A DNA stretch of 64,000 nt from the NCBI GenBank assembly GCA_035318505.1, contig DATHEQ010000010.1, positions 1 through 64,000 of the forward strand. Reading direction: 5' to 3'. Under the pieces are notes generated by a model. The model had not been told where the DNA came from. It was given only the letters and a program-made list of their open reading frames with translations, and searched no databases. The stretch comes from DASWDH01 sp035318505 (GTDB lineage Bacteria; Myxococcota_A; Polyangia; Polyangiales; Polyangiaceae). Below, one piece after another: positions 46,277 through 55,149 of the stretch; the first letter of the stretch is position 1; each line of letters begins with the position of its first letter. The translations under genes and the position numbers were made by a program.

Positions 46277-46930
46277 ATGGCCTACTTAGTCAAAGAGATT
46301 TTTCTCACGCTGCAAGGAGAAGGGGCAAACACAGGTCGACCAGCCGTCTTCTGTCGTTTCGCGGGTTGCAATCTCTGGTCTGGCCGCACGGAGGATCGAC
46401 ACAAGGGTCCCGGGGGATGCTCGCGCTGGTGCGACACGGACTTCGTTGGCACGAACGGCTCAGGTGGCGGTCGGTTTCAGAATGCGACCGATTTGGCTGC
46501 GTCAATCCGCCGGGCGTGGACCGCTCCGCTTCCAAAGCCGCCGGCCAGGCCGCTCGTCGTGTGCACCGGGGGCGAACCGCTATTGCAACTCGATGTTGCG
46601 GCCGTATCGGCGCTTCATGTCGAGGGATTCGAAATCGCCGTGGAGACGAACGGCACCATTGTGCCGCCGCAGGCCGTTGATTGGTTGTGCGTCAGTCCGA
46701 AGACGGGAGCGCAATTGCTTGCGCGGAACGGATCCGAACTGAAGCTTATCTTTCCGCAAGATGGTATCGATCCTGCGCACTATGAAGACCTTGATTTCCG
46801 GCATTTTTTCCTCCAACCGATGGACGGACCTGAGGCAAAACGCAACACGAAGCTTACAGTTCAATATTGCCTCGATCACCCCAAATGGCGGCTCAGCCTC
46901 CAGACTCACAAATTGCTCGGAATCGCGTAG
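46277..46930 (+). CDS. queE: 7-carboxy-7-deazaguanine synthase QueE, variant cluster motif
   Basis: The protein has 217 residues. It is a radical-SAM enzyme: KEIFLTLQGEGANTGRPAVF is the family N-terminus, followed by CRFAGCNLWSGRTEDRHKGP and GGCSRWCDTDFVGTNG. The three cluster cysteines are spaced CX16CX3C. Most radical-SAM enzymes have CX3CX2C, and the Burkholderia-type QueE has CX14CX2C, so this is an expanded variant. VVCTGGEPLLQLDVAAV supplies the SAM-binding GGEP motif. It converts 6-carboxytetrahydropterin to 7-carboxy-7-deazaguanine. It is in the preQ0 operon between queC and queD. Confidence 0.93.
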   Translation: MAYLVKEIFLTLQGEGANTGRPAVFCRFAGCNLWSGRTEDRHKGPGGCSRWCDTDFVGTNGSGGGRFQNATDLAASIRRAWTAPLPKPPARPLVVCTGGEPLLQLDVAAVSALHVEGFEIAVETNGTIVPPQAVDWLCVSPKTGAQLLARNGSELKLIFPQDGIDPAHYEDLDFRHFFLQPMDGPEAKRNTKLTVQYCLDHPKWRLSLQTHKLLGIA

Positions 46931-46936
46931 AAGGAC

Positions 46937-47299
46937 ATGGAGATATTCAAGGAATTCAGTTTCGAAGCCGCGCATCGCCTGCCCAATGTTGCAGAGGGTC
47001 ACAAGTGCGGCCGATTGCACGGGCACTCCTTCCGATGCGAGGTTCACGTTTCGGGAGAGCCTGATTTGAGGACGGGTTGGGTAATGGATTTCGCCGAAAT
47101 AAGGACGGCCTTTCTCCCGATACTCGAGCAACTCGACCACCACTACCTGAACGAGATCGACGGCCTTTCGAACCCGACAAGCGAGGTGCTCGCGCAATGG
47201 ATCTGGCATCGATTGAAGGTGACGCTGCCGGGTCTATCACGAGTCTTGATTCGTGAGACCTGCACGTCGGGCTGTGTTTATACGGGGGAGAGGACATGA
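46937..47299 (+). CDS. queD: 6-carboxytetrahydropterin synthase QueD
   Basis: The protein has 120 residues with AAGGA upstream. The zinc histidines are in FSFEAAHRLPNVAEGHKCGR then LHGHSFRCEVHVSG, with the catalytic Cys in GHKCGRLHGH. LDHHYLNEIDGLSNPTSEVL and the terminal VLIRETCTSGCVYTGER complete the active site. It converts dihydroneopterin triphosphate to 6-carboxytetrahydropterin, the substrate of QueE. The stop overlaps the folE2 start (ATGA). Confidence 0.93.
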   Translation: MEIFKEFSFEAAHRLPNVAEGHKCGRLHGHSFRCEVHVSGEPDLRTGWVMDFAEIRTAFLPILEQLDHHYLNEIDGLSNPTSEVLAQWIWHRLKVTLPGLSRVLIRETCTSGCVYTGERT

Positions 47300-48102
47300 T
47301 GATGGAAGATGTTCAGGGCCGCTCCGACGAGCGCGGCGTCGAGATCAAGCAGGTAGGCGTCAGTGACCTCTCGTATCCCATTGTGGTGCTCGACAGGGCG
47401 CGTGAGCGCCAGAACACCATCGCTCGCCTCTCCATGTCAGTCGGGCTTCCCCACCACTTCAAGGGAACCCATCTGAGTCGTTTCATCGAGGTGCTCTCAG
47501 CTCACCGCGGAGAGATTACGATGCGAACCTTGCCAGCCATCCTTGAAGAACTCCGTCGCCGCCTCGACGCGGAAACTGCCCGTGTTTCGTTGACCTTCCC
47601 TTACTTTCTGGAGCGGCGAGCGCCTGTCACGGGGGCTGCAGCGCTGATGGACTATCAGTGCACCTTCGTTGGCGAAGCAAGTGCGACAAGCGCCGACTTC
47701 CTTATGGGAGTCACCGTTCCCGTCACGAGTCTCTGCCCATGCAGCAAGGAGATAAGCGAATACGGCGCACACAATCAGCGCTCATACATCACGACCGAGA
47801 TTCGCAGCGCATCGCCGGTGATGGACGCCACGACAATCGTTTGGATTGAAGAACTCGTGGAGGTCGCTGAGAGCGCATCCTCCTGCCCCGTATATCCGCT
47901 GCTCAAACGCCCGGACGAGCGACACGTGACTATGCAGGCATACAATAACCCCAAATTTGTCGAAGACATCGTTCGTGACGTTGCACTTCGGCTTCGCGAC
48001 GATCGTCGCATCGGATGGTTCCGAGCCTGCGCCCGCAGCGACGAGAGCATCCACAATCACTCGGCTTTTGCAGAGGTCGAGTGGAAGAGAACCGGAAGTT
48101 AG
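47296..48102 (+). CDS. folE2: GTP cyclohydrolase I type B, FolE2
   Basis: The protein has 268 residues; three successive ATGs make the exact start ambiguous by up to two codons. The signature PVTSLCPCSKEISEYGAHNQ then RSYITTEI is specific for the type IB (FolE2, zinc- or other-metal-dependent) enzyme. KGTHLSRFIEVLSAHRGEI and CPVYPLLKRPDERHVTMQAY fit the family. It turns GTP into dihydroneopterin triphosphate, the first step to preQ0. Together with QueD, QueE and QueC it gives the operon a self-contained supply route. Confidence 0.93.
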   Translation: MMMEDVQGRSDERGVEIKQVGVSDLSYPIVVLDRARERQNTIARLSMSVGLPHHFKGTHLSRFIEVLSAHRGEITMRTLPAILEELRRRLDAETARVSLTFPYFLERRAPVTGAAALMDYQCTFVGEASATSADFLMGVTVPVTSLCPCSKEISEYGAHNQRSYITTEIRSASPVMDATTIVWIEELVEVAESASSCPVYPLLKRPDERHVTMQAYNNPKFVEDIVRDVALRLRDDRRIGWFRACARSDESIHNHSAFAEVEWKRTGS

Positions 48103-48202
48103 GTCGGCTGGTACTGCAGTTTCCGGACGGTACCCGTTCTGCAGTTTTTCGATGGACAGGGGGTGGGGGCTGCGCTAGCTCTTCGCTGCAGGGCCCGCTA
48201 GA

Positions 48203-49177
48203 ATGGGGCCGGCGCGCGCCGTGAAGAAACCTCTCCTGATCATTGCTTCATGTACCGACCGAAAGCGCCTGCCTGCTCCGATGGCGTTGCGTCTGCGTCG
48301 GTACCGCGAGGCGACGCTGGCTGCTCGTTTCGAATCGTGGTGGGAAGCCGTCTGCGAATCTAGGTCTGCGGCCCTTCCTGCCCAGACCCTGTATTTAGGC
48401 GATCACTGGGCGGTCGTGCGCGATCTTCCTGCCGTCGCAGAGATTGCTGGCTGGAAGGCACAGATTTGGGTTGCGTCGGCTGGCTATGGACTCGTTCCCA
48501 CGGCCGCGCCTCTCCACCCATATGCTGCCACCTTCTCTCGCGGTCATCGGGACGCGGTTGCTCGAGCGACGACCCCAAACGGGAGGGCCGACGCAAGGAC
48601 TTGGTGGTCACTACTGGGATCTGTCGGCGGTCCCGTCAAGAGAGCACCGCGTCGGGTCTCGGACCTTCTGAACGAGAACCCACGTGCTCACGTTCTTCTC
48701 GTTGGTTCGGAAGCGTACATCCGAGCGCTTGAAGAGGATATTCGTGAAGTCTTGCACCAATTGCGAGGGCGTGACGCTCTCATGGTTGTCACCGGAGTGG
48801 GTGTCAACTTGTCACCCGAACTCAAAGAAGCGTGCATACCTTCTGTAGCCGAACTTGCGCACCATTTGGGAGGCTCGCTCGTTGCGCTCCACGCTCGTCT
48901 CGCCCGCCGCATCCTACAGGACGCACCCCGGACGGGGCTGGAAGCGTCGGAGGTAGGCAAGGCTGTTCGACGTCTGATTCAGCAAAGCCCAAGACGTGCG
49001 CTCTTCAATCGAGAAAAGATGACCGATCGTGAAGTGACCAACTTCATCGGTCGAAGTCTCAAGCAAGATGCGATGGCTCCTCATACCGTTCTGCTCCGCC
49101 GGCTTCGCGATTCTGGCAATGCCTGCGAGCAGAAGCGGTTTCGCGATCTTTTTGGGCAAGTCCGGAGGAATGCGTGA
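48203..49177 (+). CDS. dpdC: YaaA/DUF6884-like protein, candidate DpdC
   Basis: The protein has 324 residues; an in-frame GTG at 48221 is an alternative start. LLIIASCTDRKRLPAPMALR (S/C-x-x-K region at the N-terminus), then AQTLYLGDHWAVVRDLPAVA, then IWVASAGYGLVPTAAPLHPY then AATFSRGHRD, then LLGSVGGP and VLLVGSEAYIRAL resemble YaaA-like/DUF6884 proteins. By position, between the preQ0 genes and dpdB/dpdA, it is the best candidate for DpdC. DpdC is the enzyme reported to convert dPreQ0 in DNA to the amido form (dADG). The family link is from pattern and memory; the function is inferred from context. Confidence 0.6.
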   Translation: MGPARAVKKPLLIIASCTDRKRLPAPMALRLRRYREATLAARFESWWEAVCESRSAALPAQTLYLGDHWAVVRDLPAVAEIAGWKAQIWVASAGYGLVPTAAPLHPYAATFSRGHRDAVARATTPNGRADARTWWSLLGSVGGPVKRAPRRVSDLLNENPRAHVLLVGSEAYIRALEEDIREVLHQLRGRDALMVVTGVGVNLSPELKEACIPSVAELAHHLGGSLVALHARLARRILQDAPRTGLEASEVGKAVRRLIQQSPRRALFNREKMTDREVTNFIGRSLKQDAMAPHTVLLRRLRDSGNACEQKRFRDLFGQVRRNA

Positions 49178-50394
49178 GACGCGTCTCGCCTGGAGCGACG
49201 GTCATCATTCGACGACCTAAGCTATCGCCTCCGCCATCTGAAGGGCGTTTATCCCGATCCATCGTCGTACGTCGGAGAGCCCTTCGCATATTTCAGGAAG
49301 CTGACCATCCTGTCTATTTATTCACATTGCGAGCCGATGAACTCAGCAAAATCGCGGACATCGTTCGTGCAAGCCGCGATAACGGCGGTGATTTGATTGG
49401 CTACCAACGTCCGGAAGTGCGAAAGCACGTTGCGAACATTCTTGAATATCTCAACAGCAACAATGGACAGGTGCTGTTTCCTAATTCGATCATTCTGGCC
49501 ATGTCATCTGCCGTTCGGTTCACCTCTACAAGAGGGCCAAGAGTTGACGGCCAGGGTCTTGCTGCAGCTGGGACTCTTCAGTTCACTGTACCTAGGGAAG
49601 GAGATCCCAAGCCAGCATGGATAGTCGACGGCCAGCAACGTGCGGTGGCTTTAAGCCGATGCAAGCGACGAGACTTCCCAGTTCTGGTTAGCGCGTTCAT
49701 TGCCGACGACATTGAGACGCAACGAGAGCAGTTCTTGAGGGTGAACAGCACTAAGCCGCTCCCGCGGGGACTGATTAGCGAACTCCTGCCCAAGGTGACA
49801 ACCGTGCTCCCCGCAAACCTCGCTGCGCGTCGAGCTCCCGCGGCTCTATGCGACATATTGGCACGAGATCCAGAGTCGCCTTTTCATGGACTTATCCGTC
49901 GCTCATCGGGAACGGCCAAACGGAGTCCTGCGGAGGTCGTGTCCGATACGGCGCTCATGCAGGTGATTCAGGAGAGTCTGAGCTACCCTTCGGGCTGCCT
50001 GTTTGCCTATCGCAACTTGGCAACCGGCGAGACCGACTTTGATGGTGTACGACACCTACTCTTTGTGTACTGGACCGCCGTTCGGGAGACCTTTCCCGAC
50101 GCCTGGGGGAAGCCTCCTACGCAAAGCCGGCTCATGCACTCCGCCGGGCTAAGAGCGATGGGCAAGTTGATGGACCGCATCATGGCAACCGTGGACATAC
50201 GCCGTGCCGACGCCCTGTCGCGAGTACGGAAGGAGTTGGCGGCGCTCAGATCGATCTGCAACTGGACATCCGGACGTTGGGATCCGTTGAATGGGTTGCG
50301 ATGGGACGAGTTGCAGAATGTCCCGGCGCACGTTCGGATGCTTTCAAATCTGCTGCTCCGTGCCCACATGGTTCACGCAAACGGGGCCGCATGA
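49174..50394 (+). CDS. dpdB: DpdB-like DGQQR protein, first copy
   Basis: The protein has 406 residues with a GTG start overlapping the previous stop (GTGA) and GGAGGA upstream. It has the ParB/DndB/DGQHR-type core: PAWIVDGQQRAVALSRCKRR (Asp152), then DFPVLVSAFIADDIETQREQ then FLRVNSTKPLPRGLISELLP. The N-terminal LIGYQRPEVRKHVANILEYL also fits. DpdB supports DpdA in putting preQ0 into DNA in Salmonella; its exact role is not settled. The gene is coupled to dpdA by ATGA. A paralogue follows dpdA. Confidence 0.85.
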   Translation: MRRVSPGATVIIRRPKLSPPPSEGRLSRSIVVRRRALRIFQEADHPVYLFTLRADELSKIADIVRASRDNGGDLIGYQRPEVRKHVANILEYLNSNNGQVLFPNSIILAMSSAVRFTSTRGPRVDGQGLAAAGTLQFTVPREGDPKPAWIVDGQQRAVALSRCKRRDFPVLVSAFIADDIETQREQFLRVNSTKPLPRGLISELLPKVTTVLPANLAARRAPAALCDILARDPESPFHGLIRRSSGTAKRSPAEVVSDTALMQVIQESLSYPSGCLFAYRNLATGETDFDGVRHLLFVYWTAVRETFPDAWGKPPTQSRLMHSAGLRAMGKLMDRIMATVDIRRADALSRVRKELAALRSICNWTSGRWDPLNGLRWDELQNVPAHVRMLSNLLLRAHMVHANGAA

Positions 50395-51716
50395 AATATT
50401 TCCTTCCGGACAGCCAAGATCTTGTCGATCCGACATTCGATTTCGAACGAGAGCGGCGCTCCAGCACACGGATGCGACAACGCGACGACGAGTATGCTCA
50501 TGAATTGTTCCGCGACCGCGCATATGACGGACTCCTGGTATCGAAGGGCATCGTTGACGGCTTCACGGGGTCAGGCGGCCGCTACACCCTGGCCCAGCGA
50601 CATCGATTGCTCCGTGCCGGGGCTCCGGAGTTCTTTCGAACCGAGCGTAGCGTGTGGGGCGAGTTGCCAATCATGGGTGACTGCGGTGCCTTCACGTATG
50701 TCAGAGAGAAGGAACCGCCCTACAGCGTCGACGAAGTCATCGCCTTCTACCTTGATTGCCAGTTCACACTTGGCATCTCTGTAGATCACGTCATCCTCAC
50801 TTTCGAACCGAAATGGGACGGCGCGGGAAACGCATCCAGCGCGCCAGACGACGTGCAAGAACGACAGCGTGTGACCCTCGACCTCGCACGCGATTTCTTG
50901 CATCGACACCGTCGCAGCAAATTACCTTTCGAGCCACTTGGGGTAGCTCAAGGATGGAGCCCGCGCTCCTATGCGCGCGCCGTGTCAGGCCTGCAGAAGA
51001 TGGGCTATCGATACATTGCGGTCGGGGGAATGGTGCCGCTGAAAACGCCTGATATTCTCGCCAGCCTCGCCGGTATCGCTGATGTTCGTAGAACGGACAC
51101 CCGTCTTCACTTGCTTGGCGTAACCCGCACCGAGCAGATGTCGAAATTCCTCGATTTTGGCGTTACGAGTTTCGACAGCACCTCGCCGCTGCGGCAGGCC
51201 TTCAAGGACGACAAAGACAACTATTACACCCTCGATCGAACGTTCGTTGCCATTCGCATTCCGCAAGTGGAGGGCAATCCGAAGTTCCAGAAGGCGATCT
51301 CGTCTGGACGTGTCTCACAGGACCAGGCACGGCGCCTCGAACGAGCGGCGCTCGATGCAATGCGGAAATTTGAGGCCCGCGAGCTTAGTGTGTCAGCCGT
51401 TCTCGAAGTACTACAGCGATACGAGGATCTCTATGATCCTGGCAGCAGTCACACAGAAGCGTACCGCGAGACGTTGACGGAGCGTCCGTGGAGCAAGTGC
51501 TCGTGCGATGTATGCCTTGCCCTCGGACATCACGTTATTCTATTTCGCGGCGCGGAACGAAACCGTCGTCGGGGGCTTCACAATATTTGGACGTTCTATC
51601 GTCGGATCCAGCGCGATCTTCATTTGCGTATTCAGAACGGAACGCCAAGCAAGAGACTTAACGGACGCCAAGCAGCGACCATTCCTCGTCGCAAGACGGA
51701 AGCGAGAGTGCCATGA
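50391..51716 (+). CDS. dpdA: DpdA, DNA-guanine transglycosylase (TGT-like)
   Basis: The protein has 441 residues from ATG 50391 (ATGA overlap). It is a TGT-family TIM barrel: ELPIMGDCGAFTYV holds the first catalytic Asp (97). TSFDSTSPLRQAF holds the second, nucleophile-type Asp (262). A zinc site Cys370-x-Cys372-x2-Cys375 with His397 follows in KCSCDVCLALGHH and GLHNIWTF. PFEPLGVAQGWSPRSYARAV and GYRYIAVGGMVPL match the family. DpdA exchanges guanine in DNA for preQ0. Linkage to preQ0 genes and DpdB, and the DNA-type sequence rather than canonical tRNA TGT motifs (DSGGFQ), support a DNA role. Confidence 0.92.
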   Translation: MKYFLPDSQDLVDPTFDFERERRSSTRMRQRDDEYAHELFRDRAYDGLLVSKGIVDGFTGSGGRYTLAQRHRLLRAGAPEFFRTERSVWGELPIMGDCGAFTYVREKEPPYSVDEVIAFYLDCQFTLGISVDHVILTFEPKWDGAGNASSAPDDVQERQRVTLDLARDFLHRHRRSKLPFEPLGVAQGWSPRSYARAVSGLQKMGYRYIAVGGMVPLKTPDILASLAGIADVRRTDTRLHLLGVTRTEQMSKFLDFGVTSFDSTSPLRQAFKDDKDNYYTLDRTFVAIRIPQVEGNPKFQKAISSGRVSQDQARRLERAALDAMRKFEARELSVSAVLEVLQRYEDLYDPGSSHTEAYRETLTERPWSKCSCDVCLALGHHVILFRGAERNRRRGLHNIWTFYRRIQRDLHLRIQNGTPSKRLNGRQAATIPRRKTEARVP

Positions 51717-52873
51717 AATCCGACCTTCGACTGCCCGCTATTGAAGTGACCCAAAGCTCTGGTCGGGTTCTGTATTGCTTTGCCGTTGACGGCAAGCAGG
51801 TCCACAAGTTCGCAACGATATCGCGTGTAAAACGCGACACTGAGGGGACCTTGCTCGGTTATCAGCGCCCCGAAGTCCTTTCGCATATTGAGGAAATTCG
51901 AACATATCTTGAGAGCGATGCCCCGCTCGTTCCGAATGCCGTCGTGCTCGCATTCGACTCGCGAGTAAAATTTCGAGCAACAAAGGGCGCAACTTCGACT
52001 GCGTACACCCGCACCGGCGAAATTGTGATCCCGATCGACGAAAAGGCACCCGTCGAACAGCTTCCAGGATTCATCGTCGATGGGCAACAGCGGCTAGCTG
52101 CGATCCGGGACGCCGACATCAAGTCTTTTCCCATCTGCGTGAGCGCGTTCATCACGGACGACGTGACGCAGCAAACGGAGCAGTTCATCCTGGTGAATTC
52201 GACGAAGCCGCTGCCGCGTGGGCTCCTCTACGAACTCCTGCCCGGTACGCAGACAACGCTACCGACACTGTTGCTTCGCCGCCGCCTTCCAGCCTATATG
52301 ATGACGCGACTCAATCACGATGAGGGTTCGCCGCTCAGGGGCGTGATTCAGACACCTACAAATCCAACGGGCAAGGTTAAGGACAACTCCATCCTAAAAA
52401 TGTTGGAGAATAGTCTCAGCGACGGCGTCTTGTACCGAATCCGTCAGGGCTGCGGCGAGGGTGACGTGGAGCCCATGCTGGAGGTGCTATCGTCCTTTTG
52501 GGCTGCCGTAGCACGCGTTTTTGGTGACGCTTGGGCGTTGCCTCCGAAGCGCTCGCGCCTCACGCATGGGGCCGGCATCGTTTCGCTGGGTTTCGTAATG
52601 GATGCGATTTCGGAACGTTTTCGCGGGAAGGGAATCCCCGACGAGAAGACATTCCGAAAAGACCTCACCAAACTGGAGCCCATCTGTCGCTGGACCGATG
52701 GGTACTGGGATTTTGGTCCTGGACAGCAGCGCAAATGGAACGAGATCCAGAATACGACGAAGGATATACAGCTCTTGGCGAACTACCTTCTAGTGCAGTA
52801 CAAGGCGCTGGTCTGGAACCGCGCGCCAAGCGGGAATGGACGAGGCAGACAATTGGTGTTGCACGGAGCTTAG
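51713..52873 (+). CDS. dpdB: DpdB-like DGQQR protein, second copy
   Basis: The protein has 386 residues from an ATG overlapping the dpdA stop (ATGA). The core PGFIVDGQQRLAAIRDADIK (Asp123), then SFPICVSAFITDDVTQQTEQ, then FILVNSTKPLPRGLLYELLP is closely similar in order and sequence to the first copy. LLGYQRPEVLSHIEEIRTYL is again at the N-terminus. Its C-terminal PICRWTDGYWDFG parallels the first copy's SICNWTSGRWDPL. Two DpdB-type proteins flanking DpdA suggest a heteromeric partner or sub-functionalisation. The stop overlaps the convergent dpdD stop (TTAG). Confidence 0.85.
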   Translation: MKSDLRLPAIEVTQSSGRVLYCFAVDGKQVHKFATISRVKRDTEGTLLGYQRPEVLSHIEEIRTYLESDAPLVPNAVVLAFDSRVKFRATKGATSTAYTRTGEIVIPIDEKAPVEQLPGFIVDGQQRLAAIRDADIKSFPICVSAFITDDVTQQTEQFILVNSTKPLPRGLLYELLPGTQTTLPTLLLRRRLPAYMMTRLNHDEGSPLRGVIQTPTNPTGKVKDNSILKMLENSLSDGVLYRIRQGCGEGDVEPMLEVLSSFWAAVARVFGDAWALPPKRSRLTHGAGIVSLGFVMDAISERFRGKGIPDEKTFRKDLTKLEPICRWTDGYWDFGPGQQRKWNEIQNTTKDIQLLANYLLVQYKALVWNRAPSGNGRGRQLVLHGA

Positions 52874-55149
52874 CCCCCCTTTCGTGACCATCGAGGATTC
52901 AAGTGCTCCTTGATGGCGGTCAAGATGCTTGCGCTTCCGCCACCCCGCGCATAGAGCGTTGGGCGAGATTTCGGCCGGTTGGCTTCGATGTAGAGCGTTG
53001 CCGCATGCTTCGCTACCGCCGTCGCAAGTACGAAGATGTCGGTAGTCGCCGAGGCGACGCGCAGCGCCGGTGAGCCACCAACTCGGTCACTGAACACTGT
53101 GACTTGGACGCCAGGGCAAAGCTCTCGTAGGGTTGATTGAACTCTGCGGAGCGCCGGCTCACGGAGCGAGTATAGAGCGATGGTCTTCTTATCGAGTGCG
53201 GTCCAGATGGAAGTTGTACCAACCGCCTCCTCATCGGTAGGTTGCTTGCCTACAGTCTCTGGCAGCCCAAGCTCATCTGCGAGTCGCCGAAAGAGAGCCC
53301 ACTGTGCAACATCGATCCGTCGATACCAGCGCTGAAAAATCGCCGCGACTCGAACGACGAAGTCCTCACGTTGCCCGACGTCAGGACAGGCTTCGTTGAG
53401 GAATACGTCTAGCGCATCGAGAGCTACGTCTGCGATGGAAGGGCTCTCCGCCGATTCAAGTGCCAAGGTTATTTGGCGGACGATCTCCCCGTAGTCGGTA
53501 GGTGAAACGCCAAGTTGAAGACGCGCCTCCACCGTACGAAGGAGGGCGCCGATCTGAGGCGAAGAAGTCTGGTCGTCGAGGGCGATTGTAAGGAAGAGAT
53601 TCTCGTATATCGGCCTCAATCGGGCATCCGCACCCTTGGAAAGAAAGAACTCGAGAAGGTGCGGAAGCGAATCGCGTAGGGCAACCTGACCCCACGACGG
53701 CCGATCAGCAAGGACCAAGTCTGCTGTCTCGAGGATCGCTTCTGCGTCGGAAACCAGAGCCTCGAGTGGCCATTCCCTGGCTGCGGCTTCGGCGACCGCG
53801 ACGGCAGACTTCCAGGGATCAGAACCGCCAAGACGTCGAAGCCATGAGGCCCAGGAGGAAGGAATGTCGGCGGATGGGGCTCCTCCTGCAAAAGCTGGAG
53901 GTTCCGCGGGAGAGGCAAGCGCGTGGAGCGCATCGCGGATTCGTCCGAGGACTGCATGTTCTGTCAGGCGGGTCTTCTCTGCATCGGAGAGCCGGTCCAC
54001 TGAGGCGAGTGCGACGCGTGCAGCCGCCAGAGTTCCCATGTCGCGCGCACAGCGGAGCAACAGAGCGCACCCTTCGAATGATGACGAAAGACTTGCAGCG
54101 AGCTCGTATGCTCGATCAATGTCCGCCGCGGCGAAGGCCTTCTTGGCCTCAACAATAGCGTCAGGCAGCGTCTGACCGACCGCCTCTGCGGGCACAGTAT
54201 CTGCGAGGGCAGCCAAATAGGAACGACGCTGGTCGTCCTCGGCATATCCTGCGAGAATCGTCTGAACTAGCTCATGCCGCGGAGTTTCAGACGCCGATGA
54301 AGCCAGTAGGAAACCCGCATCGATCTCGTATCCCGAGAGCCCCGCATAGGTCCGGAACAAGTCCCGGAACTGCGGAAAGATCTCGGACCGAAAAAGTTCG
54401 CGAGCTTCGGTGATTCGCGATCCGTCTTCGAATTCTCGGAGTCGTGCTGCGTACACCGCCCGAATCAGCGCTTCCGTAACGCGGCGCGGTCGCGCCATCA
54501 CCAGCAATGAGCCGAGTTCGGGAAGAACGAGAATCGCGTTCCACTGACCGAGTGCGGCGAGCCGTCGGACCTCGAGAAAAAGAAGGTTGGTTGCCCCGAG
54601 TTGGCCGGACGTGCGGAGTTCTTCGATGCACTGGGCGGTCGCCTGACCATCCTTGGCCATCAGAGCGTACTCGAACTCGCGAAGAACCCGACCGGCGGCG
54701 CGGAGCCGCCGAGCATTGCGGACGGGGCGCTCATCTCGCAAGCGCATTAGCAAGAGAAGGCGTTCGCGCGCGGCGTTGAAGAGATCGCGCTGAGGCACTT
54801 CGAGGCGAAAGGCGCTGCTTCCGCAACGCGACAGGACGGCCGCCTCCACCCCATCAGACGGGTCGAGGTTCGTCGGAAGTCCTTCGAAGTCCGAATACGA
54901 TGGTCCGAGAAACGCGCGGAGTTCGTCCCTGGCGACGCGAGCGAAGCGCGCAGAAGCGCACAAGACGTACCATTGCACGCGGCCGTCGTCCTCGCGGACG
55001 CGCGGAAGCACAAGCAGGTCGGGCGCGCGTCTCAGGTCGTCAAGAAACGGCCCGAGCCGCGCCTTCACATCAGCCGCAAGTGAGCCGGAACGGATTGCAT
55101 CCCAGCGAAGTCGGTTCCCGGGGCCAAAAAAAGCGGCTTCGAAGCTCAC
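52870..55149 (-). CDS. dpdD: DpdD-like protein, last gene of the restriction operon
   Basis: The protein has 759 residues; the ATG at 55149 overlaps the dpdK stop (ATGA). It is soluble and helix-rich for most of its length. The C-terminal domain KKTIALYSLREPALRRVQST, then CPGVQVTVFSDRVGGSPALR, then VASATTDIFVLATAVAKHAA, then TLYIEANRPKSRPTLYARGG resembles the conserved end of DpdD proteins. Known work places DpdD in the restriction function. The assignment rests on C-terminal resemblance, length and position next to dpdK; no nuclease motif is obvious. Confidence 0.65.
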   Translation of the reverse strand: MSFEAAFFGPGNRLRWDAIRSGSLAADVKARLGPFLDDLRRAPDLLVLPRVREDDGRVQWYVLCASARFARVARDELRAFLGPSYSDFEGLPTNLDPSDGVEAAVLSRCGSSAFRLEVPQRDLFNAARERLLLLMRLRDERPVRNARRLRAAGRVLREFEYALMAKDGQATAQCIEELRTSGQLGATNLLFLEVRRLAALGQWNAILVLPELGSLLVMARPRRVTEALIRAVYAARLREFEDGSRITEARELFRSEIFPQFRDLFRTYAGLSGYEIDAGFLLASSASETPRHELVQTILAGYAEDDQRRSYLAALADTVPAEAVGQTLPDAIVEAKKAFAAADIDRAYELAASLSSSFEGCALLLRCARDMGTLAAARVALASVDRLSDAEKTRLTEHAVLGRIRDALHALASPAEPPAFAGGAPSADIPSSWASWLRRLGGSDPWKSAVAVAEAAAREWPLEALVSDAEAILETADLVLADRPSWGQVALRDSLPHLLEFFLSKGADARLRPIYENLFLTIALDDQTSSPQIGALLRTVEARLQLGVSPTDYGEIVRQITLALESAESPSIADVALDALDVFLNEACPDVGQREDFVVRVAAIFQRWYRRIDVAQWALFRRLADELGLPETVGKQPTDEEAVGTTSIWTALDKKTIALYSLREPALRRVQSTLRELCPGVQVTVFSDRVGGSPALRVASATTDIFVLATAVAKHAATLYIEANRPKSRPTLYARGGGSASILTAIKEHLNPRWSRKGG

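Noticed and set aside
45552..48102. Queuosine tRNA-modification operon
   Set aside because: FolE2, QueD, QueE and QueC are shared with queuosine synthesis, but no QueF, QueA, QueG or canonical tRNA TGT is here. The operon continues directly into DpdB/DpdA, so DNA modification is the better reading.
49174..50394. Phosphorothioate (Dnd) system because of DndB-like DGQHR proteins
   Set aside because: No DndA, C, D or E is present, and the neighbours are Dpd and preQ0 genes.
50391..51716. tRNA-guanine transglycosylase (Tgt)
   Set aside because: It lacks the usual DSGGFQ box (DCGAF instead) and is embedded between DpdB-type genes and the preQ0 pathway. This fits DpdA rather than a tRNA enzyme.
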